Part shown: positions 52,441-61,225 of the stretch, piece after piece
Layout: the number at the start of each line of letters is the position of its first letter
Numbering within the stretch: the first letter of the stretch is position 1
Origin: RPQJ01 sp963732375
GTDB taxonomy: Bacteria; Pseudomonadota; Gammaproteobacteria; Steroidobacterales; Steroidobacteraceae
DNA length: 64,000 nt
NCBI GenBank assembly: GCA_963732375.1
Contig: CAVSZE010000003.1
Span: 593,042-657,041, forward strand
Direction: 5' to 3'
The notes under the pieces: model-generated
Told to the model about the DNA's origin: nothing
Seen by the model: only the letters and a program-made list of their open reading frames with translations
The model's database searches: none
Program-made: the position numbers and the translations under genes

Positions 52441-52941
52441 TCAGTCGTCGACGCCCTTCTTGCAGGTTGCGCCAAGCCAGCGGCCGCTCATTTCGATGTG
52501 CACCTTGCCGTTGCCCCGAGTCATGTCACCGCTGCCGGTGTAGCGTTCATTTGATGTCGCATCGAACTTGAAGTGGGTCTGCGACGGCTCGGACCCGGTG
52601 CAGACCTCGTTCATCTCGAGGTGCCGCGCGCTCTGCGTGATTACCGTGCGCTTGCAGTTCGGCTCTTCGCTCTTCATCAATGCGCTGCGGTCGAGGTCCT
52701 GCTGTGTCACGCAGCTGTGCATGACGTGCGGCTTTCCCGTGCCCGCGTGCGCTGCCATCGCAGCCTCCATCTTGGCACGCTGCTCGGGCGACATGCCGGC
52801 CATCGCCTCCTTCGGAATCGGCATACCCGACATTGTCGTGCTTTCGGTGATTTCCCATGCGCCGGTCTTGATGTCCAGGGTTGCGGCCTGACCGGTGAGC
52901 GGCAATGCGGTCAGGACCAGGGCGGCAAGAACTGTCTTCAC
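52441..52941 (-). CDS. DUF3617 exported protein
   Basis: 166 residues; GTG start at 52941 with a GGAG site. A signal peptide ends G-Q-A-A. The DUF3617 features are W-E-I-T-E-S-T-T-M-S-G-M-P, C-V-T-Q-Q-D and a C-terminal M-S-G-R-W-L-G. These periplasmic proteins are common in Proteobacteria and of unknown function. Confidence 0.87.
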   Translation of the reverse strand: MKTVLAALVLTALPLTGQAATLDIKTGAWEITESTTMSGMPIPKEAMAGMSPEQRAKMEAAMAAHAGTGKPHVMHSCVTQQDLDRSALMKSEEPNCKRTVITQSARHLEMNEVCTGSEPSQTHFKFDATSNERYTGSGDMTRGNGKVHIEMSGRWLGATCKKGVDD

Positions 52942-52951
52942 GGTGGTCTCC

Positions 52952-53521
52952 TCAGTTGAGTCGCTTCGACCTGCGGCGCAGAAACACTGCCATCAGGGCG
53001 ATGAGAATGAAAGCGACGGGAATGACGAAATCAATCTGCAGGGCAAAACTGACCAGCAGCGCGGCGAGAGAGTTCGGCTCCAACTTGTACAACGAGACCG
53101 AGCGCCGACGGCCCGCGGAATCCGAGAAGATGCAGCCACCAGGCGACGTCATCCTGCTGCTGCCCCCGATGATAGGATATTCGGCGCCCTGGTAGGTGAG
53201 TCCGTGTTCGGCGCCATATCGCTCGCACAATGGCGCGAGGTGCCGGTGCTCGACCAGCAGCGCGAGCCCGGTCGCCACGCCGAGCGCCAGCGCGCCGACG
53301 ATCAGGAAGTTGCGAAATCCGGACCACCATGAACGTGCCCGCGCGACAACCTGCGGAGCCTGCCGTCGAATCTCTTCCCGCGCGTAGCTGCTGGCCAGTT
53401 CCCGTATCTGCTCGGGCGATTGGCCACTCGCCTGGGCCTGCTCGAGCCGCGTCTTCATTCCCGCCAGGAACGCCTCGCGCGATTCCTTCGGAGACTGTTC
53501 GTCTACCGGCGTTGAACTCAT
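52952..53521 (-). CDS. Membrane-anchored hypothetical protein
   Basis: 189 residues from the ATG at 53521, which has a GAGGA site. A charged helical N-terminal region (about 5-65) precedes a membrane span (about 75-95), a periplasmic loop with a cysteine and G-G-S-S, and a second span (about 160-185) before the basic C-terminus. It is 10 bp upstream of the DUF3617 gene. Family not recognised. Confidence 0.65.
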   Translation of the reverse strand: MSSTPVDEQSPKESREAFLAGMKTRLEQAQASGQSPEQIRELASSYAREEIRRQAPQVVARARSWWSGFRNFLIVGALALGVATGLALLVEHRHLAPLCERYGAEHGLTYQGAEYPIIGGSSRMTSPGGCIFSDSAGRRRSVSLYKLEPNSLAALLVSFALQIDFVIPVAFILIALMAVFLRRRSKRLN

Positions 53522-53883
53522 GGCAATCCTCGTCGGCGTTGCGCGCATTCAATGCCGGGTCGCAGGCGGAAGCCTGGTTTGCCGGGGAATCGGCGATGCC
53601 GTCATTCTCGCGCACCTGCTGGCAAGCGCGACGGATCGTCTTTCAACTCGAACTCGAGTCTACGCTCGTGCCTTTACCGTGCCCACCGTATCGCAGGCGA
53701 CGTCAGTCAACGGCGACTCAGTACCTTGGTGGTTGCGCAGTGGGTGGCCGCGCACCGGCACTCCCGGGTCTCTCGCCGATACTTCCGTCCTGATCGGCTC
53801 CGCTCAACCGCCCCGAGAGGTAGCCCAGGTCCGAACGCGCAACACCTGGATCTCGAGGCGCTAGCCTGCTCGCTGCAAAACCA

Positions 53884-53941
53884 CCGCGCGACCGCGCGGC
53901 TCCGAAGCGCTGCCGCCGCAGCGCGAGCGACCTACGGTCGC
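53884..53941. repeat. Cluster of three short hairpins
   Basis: CCGCGC-GACC-GCGCGG (53884), GCGCTGC-CGCC-GCAGCGC (53907) and GCGACC-TAC-GGTCGC (53927) follow directly, then GTCCGCCC as at 47877. The AACCACCGCGC lead-in is also shared with the 47.8-kb cluster. The 548-bp gap 53522-54069 contains no gene I can support. Confidence 0.68.
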
Positions 53942-54069
53942 GTCCGCCCTACTCCTCTCCCCCGATCCCTGCCCGCAACGGTGTGTCGGCCCGCCCTTGC
54001 GAAGCCTCAGAGCGGGCGTAGGATCGGCTCAACGGAGTTCGCGATTGGCCTAGCCCAATAGCCGCGCAT

Positions 54070-55836
54070 TCATCGCGCACTGGCAGCGGGTGCGCCGCGC
54101 GAGTCGCCACGATCATCCGGCGCCGGTGCTGAGTACACCACGCGTCCGCCGACGATCGTCTTCAACACCTGCAGGCTGCGGATCGCCGACGGCGCGATCC
54201 GCAGGATGTCGTCCGAGATCACCACCATGTCCGCGAGCTTGCCGGGCTCGATCGAGCCCTTGATCGCGCCCTCACCCTGCGCCCGGGCCGACCAGATCGT
54301 CAGCATCCGCAGCGCCTCGGTCACCGTCACCGCCTGTTCCGGCACAAACACGCCGACGTCGGACATGCGCGTCACCGCCGCCCACACGTGCAGGAACGGA
54401 TCGAACGTCTCGAGGACGATCCCGGTCAGGTCCGTGCCGAAACCGGGCTCGAGCCCCGCGTCGATCATGTCGCGGAACCGGAACGCGCCTCTCGCGCGCT
54501 CCGCGCCGAGGTTCTCGATGGTCGAGTTCGCGAGCGTATAGATCCAGCCGGGCTGCACATTTACCATGACGCCAAGGCGCTTTGCGCGTGCCAGGTCGTC
54601 CGGGCCGAGCATGAACTCGCCGAAGTGCTCGATTCGCTGCAACGCTGCGCCGCGCACCGCCGCGCCCGAACCCCGCTGTGCCTGCTCGTGTTCGAACGCG
54701 GTGAGTGCCATGGCCGTCGCCCGGTCGCCAGTCGCGTGGACGAGGAACGTGAGCCCCGCGCGGTGCGCGCGCAGCGCGAGCGCGTCGAGCTCCCCCTGGG
54801 TCATATTGAGCAGACCGTAGCCGCCCGCCTCGCCCGCATACGGCACCGTCACGGCGCCCCCGCGCATCGGTACGTCGCTGTCCACCCACACCTTGATGCC
54901 CGCGAGGCGATACCAGGCCGGATCGACGCCGGGCGCGAGCACGAGTCCGTCGAGCGCCGCCGGCAGGAATCGGCCGGCGGGATCGGCGTGAATCGCAATC
55001 GTGTACCGTAGCGTCGCGGGCTGACCCTGCGCCAGCTCCTTGAGAACACCGAGCTGATTGAGCGGCACAAGCGCATACACGGACGTGTAGCCGTGCGCGC
55101 TCCACATCTGCGGGATCACGCTGGAGTAGTAGCGGCGCAGGTCGTCATCCGGGATGCGCTGGTCCGGGAAAATCGCCAGGCCCTCGCGAACCACGCCGGT
55201 CGGCTCGTCGTCCGCGTCGAGCTCGATGTGCGCGCCCTTGAGTTCGCTCATGCCGCGCTTGATCCCGAGCATTTCGAGACCCATCGAGTTCACGACCGCT
55301 TCGTGCGAGCCGTTCAGGAACATCACCGGGGACTTCGGCGCGGCGGCATCGAGTTCGGCACGCGTGGGGATGCGTTGTTCGGCGAAGCGCGTCTGGCTCG
55401 AGGAGGATCCCGCCACGATGATCCACTCTCCACCAGGCGTCTGCGCGGCCCGCGTCGCGATCTTGCGCAGCAGCACGGCTACGGACGGAGTGCTCGCAAT
55501 GCGGCCATCGAGATAACGCTCGATCATCCGCACGGCAAAGGACGGGTGCGCGTGACCATCGACGAAACCCGGCAGGACGGTCCGGCCCTGCAGGTCGAAG
55601 ACCTCCGTCCGGGGCCCCGCCAGTTTGCGGATCTTCGCATCCGAACCGGTCGCAAGAATCCTGCCGTCCGCCACTGCGACCGCTTCGACCACGGTGCCGG
55701 CGGCATCAAGGGTCAGGATCTTGCCGTGCAGGAAGACCGTTTCAGCGGCGAGCGGCGCCTGCGCAGCTGCTGTCGGTAAGGCACATAGCAGCAACACTGC
55801 GCTGAACGTGAGGCGGAACGTGGGCGAGCGCGTCAT
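54070..55836 (-). CDS. Amidohydrolase-3-family (YtcJ-like) exported enzyme
   Basis: 588 residues from the ATG at 55836, which has a GGAAG site. A signal peptide is followed by L-P-G-F-V-D-G-H-A-H (first metal pair) and, in the barrel, H-A-T-G-D-R-A and R-I-E-H-F. Near the end are G-T-D and the P-G-K-L-A-D-M-V-V beta-sandwich. It is a metal-dependent hydrolase of amide or related bonds; the substrate cannot be told. It stands alone. Confidence 0.87.
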   Translation of the reverse strand: MTRSPTFRLTFSAVLLLCALPTAAAQAPLAAETVFLHGKILTLDAAGTVVEAVAVADGRILATGSDAKIRKLAGPRTEVFDLQGRTVLPGFVDGHAHPSFAVRMIERYLDGRIASTPSVAVLLRKIATRAAQTPGGEWIIVAGSSSSQTRFAEQRIPTRAELDAAAPKSPVMFLNGSHEAVVNSMGLEMLGIKRGMSELKGAHIELDADDEPTGVVREGLAIFPDQRIPDDDLRRYYSSVIPQMWSAHGYTSVYALVPLNQLGVLKELAQGQPATLRYTIAIHADPAGRFLPAALDGLVLAPGVDPAWYRLAGIKVWVDSDVPMRGGAVTVPYAGEAGGYGLLNMTQGELDALALRAHRAGLTFLVHATGDRATAMALTAFEHEQAQRGSGAAVRGAALQRIEHFGEFMLGPDDLARAKRLGVMVNVQPGWIYTLANSTIENLGAERARGAFRFRDMIDAGLEPGFGTDLTGIVLETFDPFLHVWAAVTRMSDVGVFVPEQAVTVTEALRMLTIWSARAQGEGAIKGSIEPGKLADMVVISDDILRIAPSAIRSLQVLKTIVGGRVVYSAPAPDDRGDSRGAPAASAR

Positions 55837-55984
55837 GTCGACTTCCGTGCGGGCCGGGCCAGCCCGACTATAGCGCGCCGTCACGGCCATCTGGGCGGCG
55901 TCAGTCCCGAGGCCTTCGAGAGTGCCTCAAAATGAGGCTCGGACCTGTCCTCAGTACCGTGGGAAGTCCACTTGGAGGTGTCAG

Positions 55985-56074
55985 ATGGGAAGGCGGAAGT
56001 TCACGCCCGAGTTCAAGCTCGAGGCGGTCAAGTTGGTGCGCGAACGGGGCGTGGCGACGACTCAGGCCCCCTGA
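55985..56074 (+). pseudogene. IS3-family transposase orfA, 5' remnant
   Basis: An ATG with a GGAGG site opens M-G-R-R-K-F-T-P-E-F-K-L-E-A-V-K-L-V-R, the usual start of IS3 OrfA. The frame ends after 29 codons at 56072-56074, where the IS sequence breaks off. The 3' part of the same kind of element resumes at 57809. The gap around it (55837-56501) holds no other gene. Confidence 0.75.
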
Positions 56075-56501
56075 CATTCAGTCAGCCGGCACGGAACCCG
56101 CGCTCACCCTACCAGCCCTTTCCCGATCCGGAACCCCGGCTTTCCGATCCCCACACGCGTTTCGTTGTGGGAATTGGCGGTCGCCTGGAACCTCGCCGGA
56201 GGCATGTTCCTGGCGTCCATCGGCCGCAGTCGGCGGTTCCCGGCGCGGCAGAGTCAGAACACTGGCCCCGCGTTCGGCTGCTTGTTGCTGGGACTCCTCG
56301 TGAGTGCGGTCGCCTGCCGTCGCAGCGATTAGTCTTTCGACTTGGCGGTCCGACCATCCCACAAATTGCGCCGCCTGCGGCCTTTTTTGACAAGGCGAGC
56401 TTTCTTTCGTCAATTTCGCAAACCCTGATCACTACAGGCGTCACAATCAGTGGCGCCCGACTGCCGGATAATCCCGTCGGGTTCCGATACCAGGTCCCGT
56501 A

Positions 56502-57821
56502 ATGGGTATATTCGACCGAATCAACAAGATCGCCGCCGACGGCCGCCAGTTTGAGGAAACCCTGTACGCCATGGCGTTGCAGGAGGTCTCCAACCGGGAC
56601 ATCAAGCCAGGTCTCTGGGCCAAAGCCTTCGCCGACTCGGCGGGCGACGACACAAAAGCCCAGGCGGCGTACCTGGAACTCCGCATTCAGGCGATGAAGG
56701 ACGAGCTCACCGCCGTGAATCGCGTCATGGACCGCGCAGAGGCCGGGTATGCCGACGATTTGACTCCAGACCCGGACCCGACCGTACCGCTTCCGTGCAT
56801 CACACCGCAGGAGTTTGAGGAGAGCCCCACCACCGCACCGCCGACCCGCGGTCGATTTCCCGCGATCCTGGTGATCGGTGTAGTTGCTGTGGCCGCGCTG
56901 ATAGGGTTCTCCGTGATGCGGTCCGGCGATGTCGGCAGCGTCCGCGACAACCCCGGCGCGGACGCTCCCTCGACCGTACAGGTCTCACCGCCCCAGGTCC
57001 CCGACCCCGAGCCCGAACCACTCGACGACTCGTTGCCCGTCTTCCAGGCCACCGAACCGTACGCGCTGATTCCCGATGGCACGACCGCCATTGAGACAGT
57101 CGCCGGCACACTTTGGGTCGCCAACCCCTCTGACTCGATACTCCGCCGTCACCTGGTTCTGGATGGCCGACCGCTCGATCTGTCGAACGACCACCTGACA
57201 CTCATGTCCATTACCCACCAGGGAGACCAGGACATCGTGCTGGTCGCAACGCAGTGTGGCGGGACAGCATGTCGATACCTCGATCTCGCTTTCGTACGCG
57301 TGTTTCACAACGGACGACACACGATCGAACGGCTTGACCGCTTCCGGTTCCCGACCGTTTTCATGGATAAACTCCGGGACGGGATCTCCTTCCGCGACGC
57401 CAACACCGATGTCGCGCTCGGCCTCGAGAGCGGCAAACAGTGGTTCGCCACGATTGGTCCCACTGGGCCGCTGACGCTCTCCAGTACTCCCGCCGCCATT
57501 AAGCCGCTGCGTGCAGATGACTGCCGCCTGGCCACCAGGATGCTGCGTGAGTGCGCCAGGATGAAAACGCCCTGCGAAGACGCTTCGTTCCGCGACTTCC
57601 CAGGCAATTGCAAAGACGCAAGCGTGGCCTTTTCTCGCACGACCAGCCATCTGGCCAACCAGACAACGGGTCTGAACCTCCCGGCCTTCGCTCACGCGTG
57701 CATGAAAGCCAGTCAGTTCGGCATGACCCCCAGCGTCAAATTCATTACTCGCGAAATCTGTTCTGGCGCCGACCCGAGCCAGTGGCAGGAAGTCCCAGAC
57801 ACAGCGTCGTGGACGCCATGA
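56502..57821 (+). CDS. Hypothetical single-span membrane protein lying inside an IS3 element
   Basis: 439 residues. A helical N-terminal domain (about 1-75), an acidic Pro-rich linker, one membrane span (about 122-140), a second Pro/Glu-rich linker, then a periplasmic domain with several cysteines (C-G-G-T-A-C, C-R-L, C-A-R, C-E-D, C-K-D). The stop at 57819 lies in the first bases of the IS3 orfB remnant, so the C-terminus may be altered. I do not recognise the family. Confidence 0.6.
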   Translation: MGIFDRINKIAADGRQFEETLYAMALQEVSNRDIKPGLWAKAFADSAGDDTKAQAAYLELRIQAMKDELTAVNRVMDRAEAGYADDLTPDPDPTVPLPCITPQEFEESPTTAPPTRGRFPAILVIGVVAVAALIGFSVMRSGDVGSVRDNPGADAPSTVQVSPPQVPDPEPEPLDDSLPVFQATEPYALIPDGTTAIETVAGTLWVANPSDSILRRHLVLDGRPLDLSNDHLTLMSITHQGDQDIVLVATQCGGTACRYLDLAFVRVFHNGRHTIERLDRFRFPTVFMDKLRDGISFRDANTDVALGLESGKQWFATIGPTGPLTLSSTPAAIKPLRADDCRLATRMLRECARMKTPCEDASFRDFPGNCKDASVAFSRTTSHLANQTTGLNLPAFAHACMKASQFGMTPSVKFITREICSGADPSQWQEVPDTASWTP

Positions 57822-58171
57822 ACGCAATCGCTCGGGAACGTGATTTGCCCTGTGCGATAACTGTCGACCACGGAAGGGAATTTACGTCCAAGGTGCTCGA
57901 CGAATGGTGTTACCTGCGGGGTGTGAAGCTCGACTTCATCTGCCCTGGTAAGCCGACCGAGAATGCGTTCATCGAGTCCTTCAACGGTCGGTTGCGTGAT
58001 GAGTGTCTGAACGTGAACGAGTTTGCTACGCTGCACGAGGCGAGGGTGCGGTTGCAGTCCTGGCAGCAGGATTACAACCACCATCGGCCACACGGATCAC
58101 TTGGTCGCCTGACCCCAAGTGAGTTCGCGGCGAAAGGTCAGAAATCGGACCCCGAGGCACCGAAACTCTAG
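57809..58171 (+). pseudogene. IS3-family transposase orfB, 3' remnant
   Basis: About 120 residues of the integrase core: T-V-D-H-G-R-E-F-T-S (second catalytic D), F-I-E-S-F-N-G-R-L-R-D-E-C-L-N (catalytic E), then H-R-P-H-G-S-L-G and L-T-P-S-E-F. The first catalytic D and the whole N-terminus are missing. It joins the preceding gene without a gap. Confidence 0.85.
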
Positions 58172-58238
58172 TTACGAGTTGTTCGAAAATCGGACCAACG
58201 TCACCGCAAAGGGCGACGCCTCGCTCAGGATGGGCCCA

Positions 58239-59183
58239 CTAGCCCGCTGCCGGCCGAACCGCCTCGGCGATCCGCCTGACATGGACGTAGTCCGTCCCGC
58301 AGCAGCCGCCAAATACATTCATGTGCGGGTAGAGCCGCGCGATGTCACCGTGCTGAACGGCCAATTCGGCGGCATTGCCTTCTTCCAGATGACCCAGCTG
58401 ACACAGCAGTCCGTGTTCGAGCGACGAAGCATTGGCGCGAAGCCCGCGAATTCGCCTGACCCAATCCCCCTGATCGAGTGCGGGGCCAAAGTCCGCGGGA
58501 TGCGAGCAATTGATCATGTAGTACGCGGGGGCCCCGCCGGTTGCGACATCTACGGCCTCGATAGCCGAACGTAGCGTGTGCGCGCCATCCACTGTGCGAT
58601 TCTTGTCCAGTGTGAAGGAGATGACCGAGGGCACTCCGGCCGCTTCGGCAGCCCGCGCAATCCCAATCGCTTCCTCGATCGATTTCAACGTGAGGGCAGT
58701 GATCAGGTCGACGCCCGCACGTTTGAATGTCTCTATCTGCTCCGAGTGATAGTCCTGCGAGGCGTTCGCGGTGATCGTCGGGTTGACGTGGTACGCGTCG
58801 CCCCGCGGCCCGATGCAGCCGCTGTATAGCGTGCCCTCGGGATCGAGACCGATCTCGCGCGCGATATCCCTGTAGAACGCGATCGCCCTGTGATTCATGT
58901 CGGCCAGTCCATGGATCGAAAAGCCGATCAGTTGCCCCCAGTCGCGGCTCGCACGGTAAGTCAGGCTGCAGAACACATAGCCCGTCCGCTGCTGCTTCGC
59001 GATCAACGCGAACTCACGGTAGTACTGCCGCAGTGCCTCACGGCCTATCGCGTCGTCCAGGAACTGAAAGTCACAGAAGTGCGGGAGCTCGAGTCCCTTC
59101 TTGTACATCAGCCAGGTTTCTATACCACCGTCCGTCAGGAAGAGCCTGTCGGTCTGGTGGGGCAAACAGCGAGGCTGCTGCAT
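58239..59183 (-). CDS. Homocysteine S-methyltransferase-family protein
   Basis: 314 residues from the ATG at 59183, which has a GGGGGA site. D-G-G-I-E-T-W-L at the start, and the three zinc cysteines in I-N-C-S-H-P and G-G-C-C-G-T, are family hallmarks. Relatives methylate homocysteine from S-methylmethionine or betaine. The exact methyl donor is unknown. It lies next to repeat copy A and has no metabolic neighbours. Confidence 0.85.
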   Translation of the reverse strand: MQQPRCLPHQTDRLFLTDGGIETWLMYKKGLELPHFCDFQFLDDAIGREALRQYYREFALIAKQQRTGYVFCSLTYRASRDWGQLIGFSIHGLADMNHRAIAFYRDIAREIGLDPEGTLYSGCIGPRGDAYHVNPTITANASQDYHSEQIETFKRAGVDLITALTLKSIEEAIGIARAAEAAGVPSVISFTLDKNRTVDGAHTLRSAIEAVDVATGGAPAYYMINCSHPADFGPALDQGDWVRRIRGLRANASSLEHGLLCQLGHLEEGNAAELAVQHGDIARLYPHMNVFGGCCGTDYVHVRRIAEAVRPAAG

Positions 59184-59286
59184 TTCAGTTCCCCCTGATC
59201 TGCGTGACTTACTCGCAGACGCTGCCCGACCCGGGCCGCTCTGGCAATAGCGGTCTGGGCTCCGCTCGACCGACCCAATATCCGAA

Positions 59287-59583
59287 AGCCCGATGGTTGG
59301 CCCATTTCGGCCCAAAACGACGCCCGATGGTCCGCCGGTCGCGACGGACATCGCATGAGAATCATCGAGTTGGAAGTGGTGGCCAGGGACGGACCGATTC
59401 GCGAAGCGAATCAGGACAGCGCAGCTGCCCGAAGGGCGAGGATCGGCCCAGGCCGATCCGAGTCAATCGAACCATCGACACGCGGATTTTCAGCACAACG
59501 GAGAGCCTGATTCGGCGCGAGCACGCCGAAGACCGGGAAGGGATTTCTGCCTGGCCGACCGAACCGCCCCGCCCGACCGAGCC
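59287..59583. repeat. tRNA-like dispersed repeat, copy A (297 bp)
   Basis: It is collinear, without indels, with 63604-63900. The core 59360-59493 differs from the other copy at one base. Hairpins GATTCGC-GAA-GCGAATC (59396-59412), GCCC-GAA-GGGC (59427-59437) and GGATCGGCC-CA-GGCCGATCC (59440-59459) follow in series. It fills most of the 540-bp gap between the methyltransferase and DUF2975 genes. I see no gene in it. Confidence 0.88.
59377..59556 (-). other. Expanded tRNA-Phe-like sequence, 180 nt
   Basis: Read on the minus strand, GGCCAGG (59556-59550) can pair with CCTGGCC (59387-59381), which is followed by ACCA. Between them lie CTGAAAATCC (anticodon loop with GAA) and GTCGATGGTTCGATT (T-stem and loop). 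The T-arm 3' strand CCGTC is displaced by an insertion of about 70 nt containing the three hairpins. A second, shorter insertion replaces the D-arm. It is not a functional tRNA as drawn; origin from tRNA-Phe is my inference. Confidence 0.6.
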
Positions 59584-59671
59584 GATCCCGAACTGGAAAC
59601 CTGAGCCACCCCCCGATTTCCGCTTCCGAGCCATTGCGGACAATCCGACGAGTGAATCGGGACTTGCCGAA

Positions 59672-59694
59672 AAACGATAAGTCGTATATCGTTT
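59672..59694. promoter_or_regulatory. Palindromic operator before DUF2975/XRE pair
   Basis: AAACGATA / TATCGTTT arms with a 7-base spacer, in an AT-rich stretch about 30 bp before the DUF2975 start. The pair encodes an XRE regulator, for which such a site is expected as an autoregulatory operator. Confidence 0.6.
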
Positions 59695-59723
59695 ATCAAT
59701 ATCTACTCGGGAGCACCCCATCA

Positions 59724-60242
59724 ATGAAAAATGCATCGGCGCTGCCTGTGGCGTGGACCACGCTTCGCATCCTGATCGTCCTCAACTGGCTGTTCGGCGT
59801 GGCCATCCTCACGCTGCTGATCGCGATGATCGTCGCCGAGCAATGGACGTTCACCGCGCTCGGCATTCCTCCGTCCTCCGGGATCCGCCCAATGATGACG
59901 GGATTTCGTACGATTGCCGCGTTCGGCCTGGTCGCGATCCCGCTCAATCACGCCGTCCTCACGCGGCTGCTTGCGATCGTCGAGACGGTGCGCAGGGGCG
60001 ATGCGTTCGTCGTGGCGAACGCCTACCGTCTGCAAGCCATCGCCTGGGTGCTGCTCGCTCTCCAGCTCCTCAGCCTCATCATTGGCGCCATCGGCAAGGC
60101 GATTTCGACCCCCGCCCACCCGCTTCACCTCGATGCCGGCTTTTCCCTCAGCGGCTGGCTGGCCGTAATCCTGACCTTCGTCCTCGCGCGCGTCTTCGCC
60201 GAAGGCACGCTGTTGCGGGAAGACCTCGAAGGGACGGTGTGA
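59724..60242 (+). CDS. DUF2975 membrane protein
   Basis: 172 residues from the ATG at 59724. Four membrane spans with the family's G-F-R-T-I-A-A-F-G (about 60) and V-R-R-G-D-A-F-V-V-A-N-A-Y-R-L segments. DUF2975 proteins pair with small XRE regulators, as here; the membrane partner may sense a signal and hold the regulator. The next gene starts 1 bp after the stop. Confidence 0.88.
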   Translation: MKNASALPVAWTTLRILIVLNWLFGVAILTLLIAMIVAEQWTFTALGIPPSSGIRPMMTGFRTIAAFGLVAIPLNHAVLTRLLAIVETVRRGDAFVVANAYRLQAIAWVLLALQLLSLIIGAIGKAISTPAHPLHLDAGFSLSGWLAVILTFVLARVFAEGTLLREDLEGTV

Positions 60243-60243
60243 C

Positions 60244-60459
60244 GTGGCGATCATCGTCAAGCTCGACGATCTTCTCCATGATCGGCGGATGACCCTGACG
60301 GAGCTTGCCGAGAGGATCGACATCACGCTGGCCAATCTTTCGATCCTCAAGACGGGAAAGGCGCGCGCGATCCGCTTCTCGACCCTCGAGGCCATCTGCA
60401 AGGTTCTGAAGTGCCAGCCCGGTGACTTGCTTCAATTCCAACCGGACTCGCGCCCTTGA
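60244..60459 (+). CDS. XRE/Cro-type small regulator (YozG-like)
   Basis: 71 residues with GTG start at 60244. Almost entirely one helix-turn-helix: M-T-L-T-E-L-A-E-R-I-D-I-T-L-A-N-L-S-I-L-K-T-G-K, then R-F-S-T-L-E-A-I-C-K-V-L-x-C-Q-P-G-D-L-L. This is the standard partner of DUF2975. It likely binds the palindrome at 59672. Confidence 0.9.
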   Translation: MAIIVKLDDLLHDRRMTLTELAERIDITLANLSILKTGKARAIRFSTLEAICKVLKCQPGDLLQFQPDSRP

Positions 60460-60507
60460 GAGGCGCCGGAGCCCGTACGCGCGGCTTTCTATTTCACGAG
60501 AATTGAC

Positions 60508-60948
60508 GTGGCTTCGACTGCTGCACCTGTTTCAGCTTCGGCCGCCGATACCGCAGGCGACGTATCGCTGGTGCGACTCCATGTGCTGCGCGCCACTTAC
60601 CTCTTGCTCGTGGTCGGGCTGGGCGCGACGATCGTGCCAGTCCTGTTCAGTCATGAGCCGATGGTGCGCGGCGTCATCCCGAGCCTGCTCGGTGCCGTGT
60701 GGCTGCTCGCGTTCGTCGGCCTGCGCTATCCGCTGCAGATGCTTCCCTTGCTGATGTTCGAGTTCGCGTGGAAGACGATCTGGCTGATCTCTTTCGGCCT
60801 GCCGCAATGGTCGTCGGGACTGCTGCCGCCGACCTTCGCCGAAGACTTCAAGGCCATCGCCGCCGGCGTGATCCTGATGCCGATCGTGATCCCGTGGCGC
60901 TACGTCTATGGCCACTACGTCAAACAGCAGGCCAACCGCTGGCGGTGA
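60508..60948 (+). CDS. Four-span membrane protein, function unknown
   Basis: 146 residues from the GTG at 60508, preceded by ACGAGA. Spans at about 28-48, 57-75, 78-96 and 113-131; W-K-T-I-W-L and V-I-P-W-R-Y-V-Y-G-H-Y-V lie toward the end. It follows the XRE gene by 48 bp on the same strand, so it may belong to its transcription unit. Family not recognised. Confidence 0.68.
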   Translation: MASTAAPVSASAADTAGDVSLVRLHVLRATYLLLVVGLGATIVPVLFSHEPMVRGVIPSLLGAVWLLAFVGLRYPLQMLPLLMFEFAWKTIWLISFGLPQWSSGLLPPTFAEDFKAIAAGVILMPIVIPWRYVYGHYVKQQANRWR

Positions 60949-61018
60949 ATTGAGCGTCGGACTGACCTGCTCTCCGGCGTCAGTGCCGCTGCGGCGTTCG
61001 CGGCTCCCGGGCCGGGTC

Positions 61019-61126
61019 ATGCAGGACGGTGCCCAGGTCGTGGACGTGCGCAGTCCCGCGGAGTTCGCGGCCGCCAGACTGAATCGGGACTGGCTGCTGG
61101 AACAAAACGACTTGACGCATCTCTAA
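61019..61126 (+). pseudogene. Rhodanese-domain N-terminal fragment
   Basis: M-Q-D-G-A-Q-V-V-D-V-R-S-P-A-E-F-A-A-A-R-L is the start of a rhodanese domain. After 21 residues the sequence changes and stops, and the catalytic cysteine loop is missing. It looks like a broken gene left between the membrane protein and DsrE genes. Confidence 0.5.
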
Positions 61127-61225
61127 CTGACAGTCGCGATTGTCCCAACCTGCGCCGGAGTGTCAGCTCCAACGACATCAAATTCCTCTAACATCACCCC
61201 TTTGCAACTCAAGTCAGGCAAGACC

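Noticed and set aside
59377..59556. A functional tRNA-Phe gene
   Set aside because: The anticodon stem is poorly paired in this copy, the D-arm is not recognisable and the T-arm is interrupted by about 70 nt.
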